The notes under the pieces are model-generated. The model saw only the letters and a program-made list of their open reading frames with translations, did no database searches and had not been told where the DNA came from. Shown here piece by piece: positions 1 through 11,760 of a stretch of DNA of 64,000 bases. The translations under genes and the position numbers were made by a program. The stretch's first letter is position 1. Each line of letters starts with the position of its first letter. Source of the DNA: Anaeramoeba flamelloides (Eukaryota > Metamonada > Anaeramoebidae); the NCBI GenBank assembly GCA_027625915.1, contig JANTQA010000008.1, positions 5,263,501 through 5,327,500 on the forward strand. Direction: 5' to 3'.

Positions 1-251
1 AGCCTTTGGGAATATAGGATTTACTTGATTTGGTTATTGAAAAGAAAAGATCCTTCCAAACATACAAAACATCTTTTTTATTTGTGTGTGATATTTTTTT
101 TGTTTGTCTTGTTTCTCTCAAAACTTTATTAGCCGAATCAAGACAATTTGTGTCTGTGGTTGTAAGGAAAGGGTTTTAAGGTAATTTTTCATGAAAGAAT
201 CTTTGGAAAATTAAATTTGCAAAAAATAGTCTGTATTTGTTTATTGAAAAA

Positions 252-510
252 AAAAACTAATAATACTGATAAATTCGAATAAATCTCAAAAAATTTTTAC
301 TTCAATTTCCCTTTTATAAATCTTAGACTGTTTCTTATCAAACATTCCAGTACAAAGAATATTTTGAAAGTCAACTAATCATCAGAGTTTCTTAACACTT
401 GACTTCATAAAATACTTTATTCAAAGCTTGAGCAGAAAAATTTCAAAAAGGAAAATCAAGTAAAAATTTCCAAACTTAAATTGCAATTTATCAGTACAGT
501 TGAAAGAAGA
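252..510. repeat. Dispersed repeat, copy 1
   Basis: This stretch aligns by eye, in the same orientation, with 56190-56453. Shared blocks include AATACTGATAAATTC near the start, TTTCTTATCAAAC, ACAAAGAATATT, GCTTGAGCA and AATCAAGTAAAAATTTCC. No coding potential or clear terminal repeats are visible. Identity looks like roughly 80%, so the copies are old. Confidence 0.65.
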
Positions 511-1216
511 AAAAATGATCTTTAGAGGAAATGGGTATTACGATGGATTGAATCCAATATCAAACCCACTCACATATCTTCTAATCAAAATATATCTTGG
601 AAGGAAATAACAAAGGTTTAATTATAAAAAATTGTAAATTTATAATGTTTTGACTTTTGAGTACAAATTGAAAACCCACTCGATTTACTTCATTAGACTA
701 TCCAAAAAACATAGAAAATTCTAGACAAGGTCCCAATGTATTAAAAATTGTTCTACGGGTTAATTTTCTCAAAAATCTAATTTTTTCCGATCCTTTTTTT
801 TCTTTTTTTAACTTGACAGACATTTTTGGAAAAATATTTTTCATTTTTTACTTCTTATTCTAACTGGTACAAAAACTTTGAGATTTACAAACAAACAAAT
901 ACTTTTAGTAACACAAAAAAACCCGGTTTTCAATTTGAAATTCAGTTCTTGAAACCCATACTAAGTTCAAGATCAATTAACAAATATCCCAAATAAAATC
1001 TCTCTACACTCAATACAAAATATTTTTTTTTCAAATTTCAGGGATTGTAGTACTCAAGAGTCTAGTAGAGTAATTATAATTTTTTTTTATTCAAAAAATA
1101 CCACTGATTAGTGTATTTTTTATCTTCAAATGCAAATACACACCACTCAAAGAATCTATATAAATACATGTATTGATTTTTGGGGAAACTATTGCATTTT
1201 GGATAGTTATTATATT

Positions 1217-1418
1217 AAAGCCCAGTTACTTCCACTTTTAAGAACATAAACTTCAACCAAATTTAAGGCACAGAAAAATCTCAAATAAAGGTACTTTTTT
1301 GGAATTTATTTTTCACAAATTATTTTACTAGAATTTGAATTTTACACCTTAATTTGATATTTTTATTGTACCTTGAATTTCGTTGAAAGTTTGTACCTTG
1401 ATATTGAAACTGGCTGTA
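1217..1418. mobile_element. Palindromic TA-flanked MITE, degenerate copy
   Basis: A hairpin of about 200 bp, the most diverged member of a family also at 21150-21349, 46468-46664 and 59943-60144. The family starts TA-CAGTCAGTTCCACTTTTAAG and is a near-perfect palindrome. Here the left arm reads CAGTTACTTCCACTTTTAAG and the right arm ends GAAACTGGCTGTA. It has no coding capacity. TA target sites and the CAG ends suggest Tc1/mariner-type mobilisation. Confidence 0.75.
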
Positions 1419-1923
1419 TTTATTTTTTTTAATTTTTACCTATTCTCTTTTAAGAAAAAGTAATCAATTTCAAAAAAAACCTAAAACAAAAATAAAAAAA
1501 AAGTTGCACTTAATTCATTATTATTATATATCCTTATTTTAGTATAATATAAAATCCCCTTTATTTAAGAATTAATTTCAATCACATTGTGGATTTGTTG
1601 ATATGTATTAAAGTTCTAATTATAATTTCATTAAATTAAAAAAATAAATATTTTTTCTTTTTATGCATCAGAATCTAATGATAAAGTTCCATTTTAATGG
1701 TCTTTTTCCATTTTATTGTTTTTTCTCAACACAAGTTCTCAAAATAAAATTATATATAATATACCACAATTACAGAATATTTAGTAATACCTTTATATTT
1801 ATATTGTGAAAAGAAATAAAACATAAAAGGTAAACTTTATTTTATTTAATTCCATGTGATTTGGATGATTGTTTTTCAGTCGAAATTTCGAAAAATTTCA
1901 GATATTTTTACTTTTCCAGAAAA

Positions 1924-2453
1924 TATAGCCGTTCCAAACCTACCGCGAAATTTGACAGACATAGGAATTGACTTTTTTATCTCTGTTAAATACAAAAAAC
2001 AAATCTTTGGTTAAACGCTATCATATACATTTTATGGTTTGACAGATTTTTTTTAAAAAAATTTCTTATTTGAAATACTTGGAAAAAAATCTTGTTGTTT
2101 TTGAAATAAGATTCAAAAATTCAAAACAAAGCTTCCAAAGATCGAAGATCAAATTCAATGATTTTTTTAAAATTTTCTTGCATTTTTAATTTTTCAGTAT
2201 TTAGAAAATAAGGATCCACCAAAAACCTGAATTTTTTTAAAAATTATTGATCATTTAGAAGGTTTATATTCAAAAAACCAAATTCTAATATTTTCTCTAT
2301 TGGAAAATTTTGTTCTATTATAAAATTTCACGATTTGTAATAGGCTATCACATAACAATAAAATCTTTTCATAAAACATAAAAAGTCAATTATGATAAAG
2401 AAAATGAATTTTCTGTTTATCATAGATTTCATGAAATGACTGGAACGGCTGTA
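1924..2453. mobile_element. Non-autonomous TIR element (GCCGTTCC family)
   Basis: Left end TATAGCCGTTCCAAAC and right end GGAACGGCTGTA are inverted copies, about 530 bp apart, next to TA. The ends match the element at 42496-42897, which begins TACAGCTGTTCCAAGAC. No open frame of note lies inside. I read it as an old Tc1/mariner-like MITE. Confidence 0.55.
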
Positions 2454-4234
2454 CACACCCTTTCAATGAATAAAAAATTTTCAGTAATAAATATCTTTTC
2501 ACCAATTAATATTTTTTTTGTGGATAATTTTGGATTTTCATGTAAAATTCCTCTTTTTTCCAGGAAAAAAAATACATTTAATAAAATGATTTATAAATAA
2601 TACCTTTTCAATTTGAAGAACTTTTTATTAAAGATCTTCAATTATTATTATTATTATTGGAATATGTAATAAAATATACAATTAATAATTTTAAATACTC
2701 TATTTTCGTTTTATTTTGCAATTAAAATAAAATCAATTAAATTTAAAATAAATTTTATAACTAATAATTATGATTTAAAGATTAGGGGTCGAACATATAA
2801 AAATTTAAAAATCAATTGATAAATTTATTTTTCTCCATGATAGAAGATTTTTTTTAAATATTTCACCTTAAAAAAGTAAATTATCAAGTAATAAGAGAAA
2901 TCAACAACTTACATCTCAGTAAGGAAATGGTTACTAATAAAAACATTTCAATTATAATATTCAAATTTGTGAAAAATATTAAGTTAAGAAACAAAGAACA
3001 TGTTTTTTCTCAAATAATAATTATGTACTAATAATTATACGGTTCTGCTATTGAATAGAAATTAAAAAATAAAATCCTTGGTTCAATATTCCATGCACTT
3101 AGAAAATTGTTAAGCTGAAACAACCAAATATATATTTCAATTGTATTAATAGTATATCAATAATTTTTTTTTTCACCAGCGACATAAAGTGCTACAATAA
3201 TTTTAAAAAATAATTTACACTTAGTTGTTATTTTAGTTGGTAATAAGGATGGACCCAAATTTTCAATAAAAGCACAATATAATAAAGTAATTGCTCTAAT
3301 CTGATTATTATGTTTTTTTTTTTTTTTTTTTTGGTTTTTGTTCATTTTAAAAAAAAATAACTATGTTTTGACCCACATTTATTATCAACATATTAATACA
3401 CATCTTAAATAAAAAAACTTCAGTTAATATAACAACTTGGTAATTCTGAAAAATTCATAAGATTCCAAAAAAGATATTATGTTACAAAATGATAATCTCT
3501 TTACTCAAAATTGAGTGATTCATATCATTTTTTTTTTTTTTTTTGGTAGAATTAACCTTTTCACAAATAGATATTTTATCCCTGAAAAGTAATTTATTTA
3601 CAAAATAATTGACATTTATATTAATAAATTGCATTATTTGGGATGCTAGAATTTTATATGAAAAAGTTTCATTTTTCAAAAATCATTTTTTTTTCTTGTT
3701 CAATAATTTTGCAAAAAATTTTTTAATGACATTTGAAATAATGATTATCAAGTTGAATTTATACATACTTTTTTTCAATTTTTTTTCAAGAAAAGGAACT
3801 TGAAAATAACAAAAAAAATAATTACCTAAAAAATGGCTTTTCGAGATGTTCAAGTGCATTTCAAATTTTAGAACATTTAAAAATTGTAAAAGCAAATGTA
3901 AAAAATATGTAGAGCAGCCAGAGGAATTACTGTGAGTTCAGAAAGTTGTAATGGTAATTTGAAAATATTAAAAACAAATATCGGTAGGATCTTACAATGC
4001 CAATATAGTGAAAATTGTGAAAATTGTGAAAAGATCACTCATTTTTTCTCAAAGAATTTCACATGTTTAAATCTTACTGAGATTACAAAATTCTTCCAAG
4101 GGTTATTTTTATACATTATATTACAATTTTCACCTGAAAAAGTAGTCCTTAAAAAAAAATCATGCAAATATTTCATTTTTTTTAATAATTTGCTTGTATC
4201 AATAAATTTCCAAATCCCAAGTAATTATTTTTAA

Positions 4235-5707
4235 ATGTCAACCACCAACCAAGATATAAACTCGATCTCTTTTACAAATGACTCTGAGTATTTTACTGTA
4301 GCAAAAAAAAATGGATGGGAAATATATAATACAGATCCATTTCAAAAGTTATTAAAAAGGAAAATTGAAAATAGTACTGTTTCCATTTGTTCACTTCTTT
4401 CTGGAAGTAATATTGTTGCTTTAGTTGGTAAAAGTAAAGAAGAAACAAAAAAGAACAAAGAGAAAGAGAATAAGACCGACAAAAATAAAAAACAAAAAGA
4501 AAATAAAAAACAAAAGGAAAATGAAAAAAAAAACGAAAATAAAAATGGAAACGAATTTGAATTTTCTTCAAAAACTTTACTTCTTTATGATGATTTCCAA
4601 GAAAAAACAATTGTCAGCTTAACATTTACTTATGATCTCAAATCTGCCAGGGTTACTAGGTATGAACTATTGGCCTGTACCAGCAATGCATTATTTCTGT
4701 ATAACCTTCGCGATTTAACACCACTCAATCAATACACAACATACAGCAACCCAAAGGGTCTTATGGATATTGTGATTGATACAAACTCAAGAAGGCTGGC
4801 CGCTCTAGCCACCCTAGGCGACAAAAAGGGAGAATTAAGGATTGTCTCTTTTACAAGCCACAACCATCAAACATTCATTTTCCAGGCATTTAGCCAAGAG
4901 ATCAATTGTATAGCATTATCACAAACTGGAGAATTAGTTGCCGTAGCAAGTCATTCAAAACCTGGTATCATTAAAATATTCAGTTGTTTGAATGGATCAC
5001 TCATATTTGAATGTAAAAAATTGAAAAAAAAGAACAAAAAATCAAAAAAAAAAAAAAAAAAAAATCAAAAAAACGACAAACTTGATCGTAATATTACTTC
5101 AATTTCTTTTAATATTGACAGCTCCTTACTTGCCGCATCATATTCGAACGGAAGTATTATTATTTACTCTCTCGTAACTGCCCTGCATAAGGTCGATCGT
5201 TTGTCGGGAAGCAAAAACCAATTTCGGAATAAATCACATTCAAAAGCAATTCGCGGAGAAACAGGACGCGAATTGTCTTTTAAAGTGTTACTCGATTATG
5301 CAGAGTGGGATCAGTCTTCAATTAAAATACCTTCGAAGGGCAGCTCCTTTATAACTTTTAAAGGAAGAGACTATCTCTTTGTTACAACCCAAGACGGTTA
5401 TTTTGCCAAACTCAGAATCTTAATAACAAATGGCGAAATAGTTATTAAAAAGAAATTTTGGTTTTATGGAGAAAATAAAGACTATAAAATTTCTGAAAAA
5501 ATTTCAGATATCAATAGTAATTCCCTTGATTTTCTTAAATGCCAAGACTATCAAAAGAATAACACACAAATGATTGACATTCCAAATCATGATTTAATTA
5601 AAAAAAATCTTTCCAAAAAATCGTTATTCAATCAAGAAAAAAGAACAAATAAAAAGTCAACAAAACTTAAAACCATGATAGATCCTCAATTAAACAATAA
5701 AAAATAA
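4235..5707 (+). CDS. PROPPIN-family WD40 beta-propeller (Atg18/WIPI-like), FRRG motif not conserved
   Basis: A single exon of 490 aa. Family signs are GWEIYNTDPF at residues 27-36 (blade 1 of PROPPINs), INCIALSQTGELVAVAS at 223-239 followed by IIKIFSCLNGSLIFE, and ITSISFNIDSSLLAAS at 287-302. PROPPINs act on membranes by binding PI3P and PI(3,5)P2 in autophagy and vesicle traffic. The key L/FRRG motif should lie right after IFSCLNGSLIF. Here residues 258-262 read FECKK, followed by a lysine-rich insert (about 261-280). A second K/E/N-rich insert sits at about 66-108. Standard phosphoinositide binding may therefore be lost or replaced by a polybasic patch. An in-frame TAA directly before the ATG fixes the start, as no longer N-terminus is possible. 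Family assignment is firm; subfamily (Atg18, Atg21, WDR45-like) is open. Confidence 0.85.
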   Translation: MSTTNQDINSISFTNDSEYFTVAKKNGWEIYNTDPFQKLLKRKIENSTVSICSLLSGSNIVALVGKSKEETKKNKEKENKTDKNKKQKENKKQKENEKKNENKNGNEFEFSSKTLLLYDDFQEKTIVSLTFTYDLKSARVTRYELLACTSNALFLYNLRDLTPLNQYTTYSNPKGLMDIVIDTNSRRLAALATLGDKKGELRIVSFTSHNHQTFIFQAFSQEINCIALSQTGELVAVASHSKPGIIKIFSCLNGSLIFECKKLKKKNKKSKKKKKKNQKNDKLDRNITSISFNIDSSLLAASYSNGSIIIYSLVTALHKVDRLSGSKNQFRNKSHSKAIRGETGRELSFKVLLDYAEWDQSSIKIPSKGSSFITFKGRDYLFVTTQDGYFAKLRILITNGEIVIKKKFWFYGENKDYKISEKISDINSNSLDFLKCQDYQKNNTQMIDIPNHDLIKKNLSKKSLFNQEKRTNKKSTKLKTMIDPQLNNKK

Positions 5708-5764
5708 TATTAAATATAAACTTTTTTAAATTTTGACTAAATAATTTAAATTTTATTTTTTTTA

Positions 5765-6036
5765 ATATAGCTATTTTGCAAAAGTGAGAACTTTTTCTTT
5801 TTTTTAGATTTGTTGAATTAAAAATTTTCAAAAAAAATCAAGTTTTAATAAAGTGAATAATATTTTCATAAAAAAAAGTGCTTTTCTTCAGACTCCAACC
5901 TTTGCACCACATTTGATTCTGAGTCTTCACTTTATTAAAATAAAAAACTTTTGAAAAGTTTTAATTCTGAAACAGTTTTCAATTTTTTAATATAGAAAAC
6001 TTCAAAAAAGTTTTCAAAAAGTCCTCACTTTTTTAT
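5765..6036. repeat. Degenerate TIR repeat (AAAAGTGAG family)
   Basis: The left end contains CTATTTTGCAAAAGTGAGAAC and the right end CCTCACTTTTTTATTATT, inverted relative to each other. A similar but diverged copy lies at about 25812-26127, and a compact 122-bp member with good ends (CTGTTTTAAAAAAGTG) at 27665-27786. Confidence 0.45.
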
Positions 6037-7174
6037 TATTTATACTTTTTACCTTTTCTAAATTTCCCTTTTTAAGTTGTTTATGTTTTTCCTCATTTGT
6101 TTTTTTAGGTATTTGGAATAGGTAAAAGGTATAAAAAATCATCAAAATTAATTTCCAAAATATGGGCAGATTTTTCATCATAAAAAAAAATTATTTAATT
6201 GTTTTTTTTTTGGATAATAATTTAATTTACTAAAGTGTTTAGAGATAATCACCAATATAGCTTAATAAATAAAAATATAGTGTACTCATTTCTATTTTTT
6301 GAAAGACAAATGATAAAAGAAAAAAATAAGAATAAAAAAGTTTGCCACTAATTTTGAAATTTGGCTTATATGGATTGGTTTACTTGGTCACGACTAGATC
6401 CTAACCAAACTGGTTAATGATCAGATCTTAAACAAATTGAAAAACAAATTCTTATTCTTAAAAACTCAGAATATTTTTGATTCAACCCATTCATAAAGTA
6501 CTAAATTAAAAATTAATAATATGACCTATTTTATTTGAACTATAGTTGTTCAAAAATTTTGATCTCTTTATTAAAACAAAATTAAGGTTGCGATCCAAAA
6601 AAAAATCGACATAAAAGGAAACAACCACGAACCCATTCAACACTTGGGGCGCAAAAAAACACTTTTCAATGAAGTTGTACTTTTTTTTTTTTTTTTTTTC
6701 TCTTTCATTACTTTTTTTCAGAAAACTAAATTGAGTTTAAAATACTTCTAATGACTGTAATTAAAAGGTTCTTTTGACTAATCTTTGAATCAGGAGACAC
6801 AAATTTAGTCGCTTCAAAATTCTCTCTTTAACAGAGTAATTTTTTTTAAACCATTTGTCCCTTAACAATAAATTCCTAACTCCAAATCTTCTAACAAAGG
6901 ATTTTTTTTTATTTTGGTTTATATTTATTTTTTTTGTACTGCAAGTATATTTTAAATAATAAATAATTGTTTACATTTCAATTAGTTCCAAAATATCAAT
7001 CTATTTTTAACACACAAAAATTCAATTATTTTAAAAAAAAAATTATTTAATCAATTCGAGGTCAAATATAAAAATTGGACTATTTCTTAATCCCACTTTT
7101 ATTAAATGTTTGGAAATTATAATACTCAAAAAACAATAATAAATAATTATCAATACTAACAAATCAAGAATATG

Positions 7175-7525
7175 TTGAAAATTTTGGAGTGAGCATAATA
7201 AAAAAATACATTGATAGATTTGTTAGAAATTCTATTTGGAATATTGATCGATCAAATGCTTAGATATCATAATTAATTTTATTTGAGTCCATTTATTTTG
7301 AAAAACTCAACTTTAACATAATAGCATCAGTTCAAAAAAATTTTTGATCGAACAAGAAAAGTTATGTAAATTAAAATATGAAATGTAATCAAAAAAAACT
7401 AAAAGATAGAAAAAATGATTTTCATCTTTTACAAAAATCAAAATTATTTCTAATTTAAATGAAATTGTATTATTGGGATTGTTTGGACCAGATTAAATGT
7501 ATGAAAAATTTTGAATTTTTAGTTT
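7175..7525. repeat. Diverged copy of the GTGTCCAAA-type element
   Basis: It aligns patchily with 34099-34625, 9651-10163 (inverted) and 47760-48225. Shared landmarks are ATTGATCGATCAAATG, a block near AACTCAACTTTAACATAAT and the final ATTGTTTGGACCAGATTAAATG. The ends are too decayed to define. Confidence 0.5.
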
Positions 7526-7946
7526 AGTTCTAGTTTAGTATTTCTAATGGAATTTATTGAATAATATGATGTTAAAAAAAATCAATTTCAAAGTGATAAT
7601 TTTAAATTGGGGTTTATTTGTCAAAAAAAAGAAATTCGAACAAAAAATAACATAATATGAACCAAATTCCAACGAAAATTGAATTAAAAATCAGAAAAAA
7701 TCGTGAAATGATCAGAAATATTTTCCATTTGTTTTTATTAATATTTCAATTTTATTCCAATAAAAAAGATTTTTTTCAAAAAGAATATTTTTGAAAAGTG
7801 AAAAATTAAAAATGAGATTAATAATCCAAAATATAATACCAATTTTGAATATTAAATTAAAAGATACCAAATATTTCTAGCTAGTACTGAAATGAATTTT
7901 CTTAGAAAAAAAAAAATAAAATAAAAACTCATTAGAAAAAGAAAAA

Positions 7947-8600
7947 TTAATAATCCATATTTTGAAGTTTCATTATTAATGTTATAACTTCTGTTAATGA
8001 AAATTGGCCATCATTGTTTGAATCCATTTGGTTAAAAATTTTTCGAGCTTCATTTTTTCTAATTCTAATACCAAGCTTTGGCATAAAATTTAAAAATTCA
8101 TCAATGTTTAATGTACCACTTTCGTCTTGATCTTCAATAGTGAATATTAGTTTTACCCCTGAGATTAATAAATATAAATATACAAATTCCTCAAATTGAC
8201 ATTTATTATCGTTATTATCATCAACTAAATCATAAATAACTTTAAAATTTTTTTTACTAAAATCAAAATTCCCAGCTTTGAACGCTTTAAATAGCTCATT
8301 GTGTGTGACATATTCTTTATGGCGGTTTTTACTATCTGCGCTCATGAATAAATAATGGCAATTAACTAGTGTATCATTTATTTCAAGAAATGTTTTTAAA
8401 TTTATTGTATCTGAAGTGGTATGATAACCAATTATGTTTTCTACGGTAGATTTGGAAAATTCGTAACCATGCTTATTTAATAAATTAAAAAGTTGTTCTT
8501 CTGAAATCGACCCTCTATTCGTAGTCTTAGCGATTAAATTTAGAATAAAATAATAAAGAAAAAAAAAAAAAAAAAGAGTTTTTATTAGCAAGTTTTTCAT
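7947..8600 (-). CDS. EF-hand calcium-binding protein with five EF-hand units
   Basis: An open frame of 217 aa. Two loops are canonical: DQDESGTLNIDE (157-168) and DSNNDGQFSLTE (193-204). A third, DDNNDNKCQFEE (127-138), keeps most ligands. Two earlier, degenerate units lie at about 50-75 and 85-105. Five units in 190 residues suggest a penta-EF-hand protein (ALG-2/sorcin/calpain small subunit type), probably a calcium-dependent adaptor, but the hydrophobic dimer contacts cannot be judged by eye. The first 24 residues (LLIKTLFFFFFLYYFILNLIA) are encoded by a run of 17 T and resemble either a signal anchor or an intron 3' end: the T-run is followed by TTCTAAATTTAATCGCTAAG, a plausible branch point and AG. 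The true N-terminus could thus lie in an upstream exon. Core call firm, start uncertain. Confidence 0.8.
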   Translation of the reverse strand: MKNLLIKTLFFFFFLYYFILNLIAKTTNRGSISEEQLFNLLNKHGYEFSKSTVENIIGYHTTSDTINLKTFLEINDTLVNCHYLFMSADSKNRHKEYVTHNELFKAFKAGNFDFSKKNFKVIYDLVDDNNDNKCQFEEFVYLYLLISGVKLIFTIEDQDESGTLNIDEFLNFMPKLGIRIRKNEARKIFNQMDSNNDGQFSLTEVITLIMKLQNMDY

Positions 8601-11600
8601 TTAAATAGTAAAACCAATATAATTTTTATTTTTTTTTTTTTGTAAAAATTAATGCTCAAATACAGATATTATCAGTAATAAATTGGGCAAAAAATCAATC
8701 AGAAATGTTTTTTCGATCTTTTCAATTAATCAAGCAAATAATCGTAGTTAAAATTCGTGAAAAAAAAAAAGTGTTCTAAAGTATGGATAAACCAGTTTGA
8801 CGACTTAAATAGAACTATTTTCAGAATTGTTTTAAAACTTTTTTCTTTTACTTTTTTAAAACAACTTTTCATATTTAAAAATAATAAATAAAAAGCAATA
8901 AAAAAGACAACAAAAGGAAAATTTGTGATTTCATATTTGGGAGAGCCATTAATTATGTGAACATGAAATCAAACATATTTTGAAAGACAATTTTAAACCC
9001 AAAAATTAAAAAGATTGGGAAAAAAAATAAAAAAGTAAATTTGATCTAATTGTTGACATTACCAATAAAATTAAAAAAATGTTTAAATGCTTTTTGCTCA
9101 ATTTTTTTCTCTTGGCTTTGAATAAAGAATTGTTTTGGTTTGAATGTAAAAGAAACTTTGTGAAAATGTTGATCTTTGAAATGTTCATTGCAATGAAAAG
9201 TTTTAAAAATAGAGTTCACAAATAGTTAAAAAGGAAATTGAATTTAAATTTTTTTTACATTCTTTTGAATTTAGCAGTCACCACCAATTTTTTGAAGAAA
9301 GGGATTGTTTTTTTTTTTTTTTTTTTTTTTGGGATTATGGTGTTACACACATCTAAATATGATGCCTCTATTTTTGGTGTTTTTAACAACTTCACTTTTA
9401 ATAAAAATTATTGGCAAATTAGGAATCTTTGATCAAAAACTATTTTTAAAGATATTTTAACGATTTAAGCTGAAAAATCCAATTTTCCAGGTTCTTTGAA
9501 GATTTTTTTCAAATTTGATCGTAAAAAAATTTTATTCACAGTTAAGTGGTTTTTTTATTATTTTTCAAAAGCGCTTTAAATTTAGTAAATATCTTTCAAA
9601 TGAGGAACCAATTATTTTGACTATTAAAGAATTATTTATTAAACTAAATTCCAAAAATTTGAATACAGTTTAAACTGTTGAAAGAATAGCAATACTCCAC
9701 TTTAAATTCAATTTGGAAAGGATTTTGATTTTACAAACTATTTCATTTTTTGTCTTTTTTGTTTTGTTTCAATTTCCTTTTTTCCAGTTACCTAATCTGT
9801 TTTGTTAGATCTGGAATTTTTTTCGATGGTTGACAGAAGGTTAAAGTGTTGAGTTTATTAAATTGGAAAATCACATACAATTAGTCGATGTTATCTTATC
9901 ATTTGATCGATCAACAATTTTTGGTGAAATTTCAACAAATTTACCAATACATTTTTTGTTCAGCTCGTTTCATTATTTTGGACACACCAATTTTTATTTT
10001 TGAGTTTTATATTTTTTTCTTTTATTTGGATTAAACATGATTACTTATTAAAACATTAATACTGTGTTACTTAAATGTGGTTTTATATTAGGTTTGGAAA
10101 AATATAATAAGTTGAGGGTTTTTTTTTGCCTATTTTTGATTTTAGGTGTGTCCAAATTTTTGGAGTGGGGTTGAGCTTTCCCAAAGGACAAAAATTTGGA
10201 TAAAAAAAACCAAAATTTTTAAACTAAAAAGATTTCTTGACCCAACCTTCTTTTAAGTCAATAAATATACGCTATTAGTTATGAAAGTAATATTCACTTA
10301 TCATAAAATTCAGAGAGTCAATAAATTTTAAATTTTAGCAATTTCTATTAACTTGTCATTCTTTCTGTTTTGTAAATATGATGCCAAACATAAAAGTAAT
10401 ATTCGGTGAATATTTAATTAGGATGGTTCTTAAATTAGGAAAATATGTTGATTTTAAAGTCTATTTTTATGGTTTGTGCCAGATACCTTTGATCAGAAAT
10501 GTCCATTTATCTCATTTGTATTCCGGTTTGATTGTTCAGATGTGAATAGTAAAAAAGAATGATCATTATAATAAAAAAAAAAAAGTTAAAATTTGGTAAA
10601 TTTCATATTTGAACAACATTAACATTTCCACTTGTAAATAAAAAACACAACACAGACTGGTGATTCAATTTTTGTTAAAGTTCAACATCAAAAAGAACTT
10701 GTTTTTTGTTTCAATAAATAATTGAGAAATATTTTTATTAATCTTTTTTGTTTATCCAAAAAAAGTTTTTTTTTTTTTTCATGAATAATGTTCTTCAGAA
10801 ATTTCTCTTTTCTTTGATTGACAGTCAACACAGAAATATTGCTAGCTTTGGTTTTCAAAGACAATGCCCTTTAACCAACACAATAACCAAAAGTTTGTTA
10901 TTTTGTTTTTGTTTTATTCGATCTGTAAAGAAAAAGTATTTCCTTATTTTTGTAAAAGAATTTGGAATTCATTTCAAGAACAAAAGATTTTTCAAGGGTG
11001 AAATATTAGGTGTTACCAAAATAGTTTAAACTTTTATTTTCTCTGATCCATTAGTCAGAAAATGGAAACCCAAAGATCTTTTTTTTTTGTTTTTTTTTTG
11101 TTCCTTCAAAAAACAAAGGAATTTTGACAATCGAATTCTTTGTTAGGTTTGTGTCTTTGAATTTGGAAAATTAAAGAAGGAGTTTGTTCGTTTGAAGACA
11201 AAAAAAAAAAAAAAAATTTTTTTGTGAATTTTCTATGAGAAACAGTCACTTACATCATATTTATTAAAAAGTCCAATTAGTATTTGTTTTTTCTTCTTTT
11301 CCATTAGATTTAATGTATGAATTGAAATTGTTGTGAAATAATAAAAAAAAATGAAAAATAATGTTTTTTTTTAATTATTGGAGAGAGGAAATAAATTTTG
11401 TCTTTTAGCATTTAGGTTTTATTAATTCAAAAGAATCAATAAAATCTTTAATTTGACCCAATTCTTTTATTTCTTCCTTATTTGTTTCGATTTTTCTGAA
11501 TTAAAAAGAATTTGGTACAATCTTTGATTTTTTCCATTCTTTTAAATTTTCAAAAAAGTACCTTTAGCTTTTCTTGAGTTTTCTGTTTATATTGAAAAAC

Positions 11601-11760
11601 AATAGATATAACAAATAAAACAGAAAACTTCAAGAAAACCTAGTTACTCTACGACACTTGAATGCACTTGGACTCACCCCTTAACACTCCTGATACTTAC
11701 CCAATTTCTAAATTATTGTTTGGAAATTTCAATAAAGAATCATATTTTTTCTGTTTATTA
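8601..11760. other. Intergenic, repeats and weak open frames
   Basis: Apart from the transposon at 9651-10163 I see no gene. Short open frames at 9006-9188, 9238-9432, 10378-10548 and 10748-11029 contain no recognisable domain and are of the size expected by chance in such AT-rich DNA. A short hairpin motif related to 12477-12544 recurs at about 11500-11575. Confidence 0.5.
9651..10163. mobile_element. Non-autonomous DNA transposon, GTGTCCAAA ends
   Basis: About 510 bp with inverted ends CCAAAAATTTGAATACAGTT and GGTGTGTCCAAATTTTTGG. Close relatives sit inside the two TTAA elements (34099-34625 and 37528-38039). Diverged copies lie at 7175-7525 and 47760-48225. No open frame is shared between copies. 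The ends resemble Tc1/mariner or pogo-type termini, but the target duplication is unclear. Confidence 0.7.

Larger units (their letters stand above)
1..4234. other. Gene-less region with old repeats
   Basis: I see no convincing gene. The stretch holds a dispersed repeat (252-510), a degenerate palindromic MITE (1217-1418), a TIR element (1924-2453) and AT-rich DNA with long A and T runs. The open frames at 3157-3895 are homopolymer noise. The frame at 3932-4234 starts at GTG, contains a small tandem repeat of GTGAAAATT and ends directly before the PROPPIN start codon, so I read it as chance and part of the promoter/5' UTR. Confidence 0.6.
5708..7946. other. Intergenic, repeats only
   Basis: Holds a degenerate TIR repeat (5765-6036), a dispersed repeat at about 6660-6910 that aligns with about 54660-54870 (shared AGAAAACTAAAT, CAAATTT-GTC and TCTTT-TTAACA blocks), and a diverged transposon copy (7175-7525). 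Nothing gene-like was seen. Confidence 0.55.

Noticed and set aside
3932-4234. 100-aa frame directly upstream of the PROPPIN
   Set aside because: Begins at GTG, includes a small tandem repeat, has no domain and ends adjacent to the true ATG; it would not be translated in a eukaryote.
10378-10548. 56-codon frame starting MMPNIKVIFGEYLIRM
   Set aside because: Within chance expectation and without a recognisable domain.
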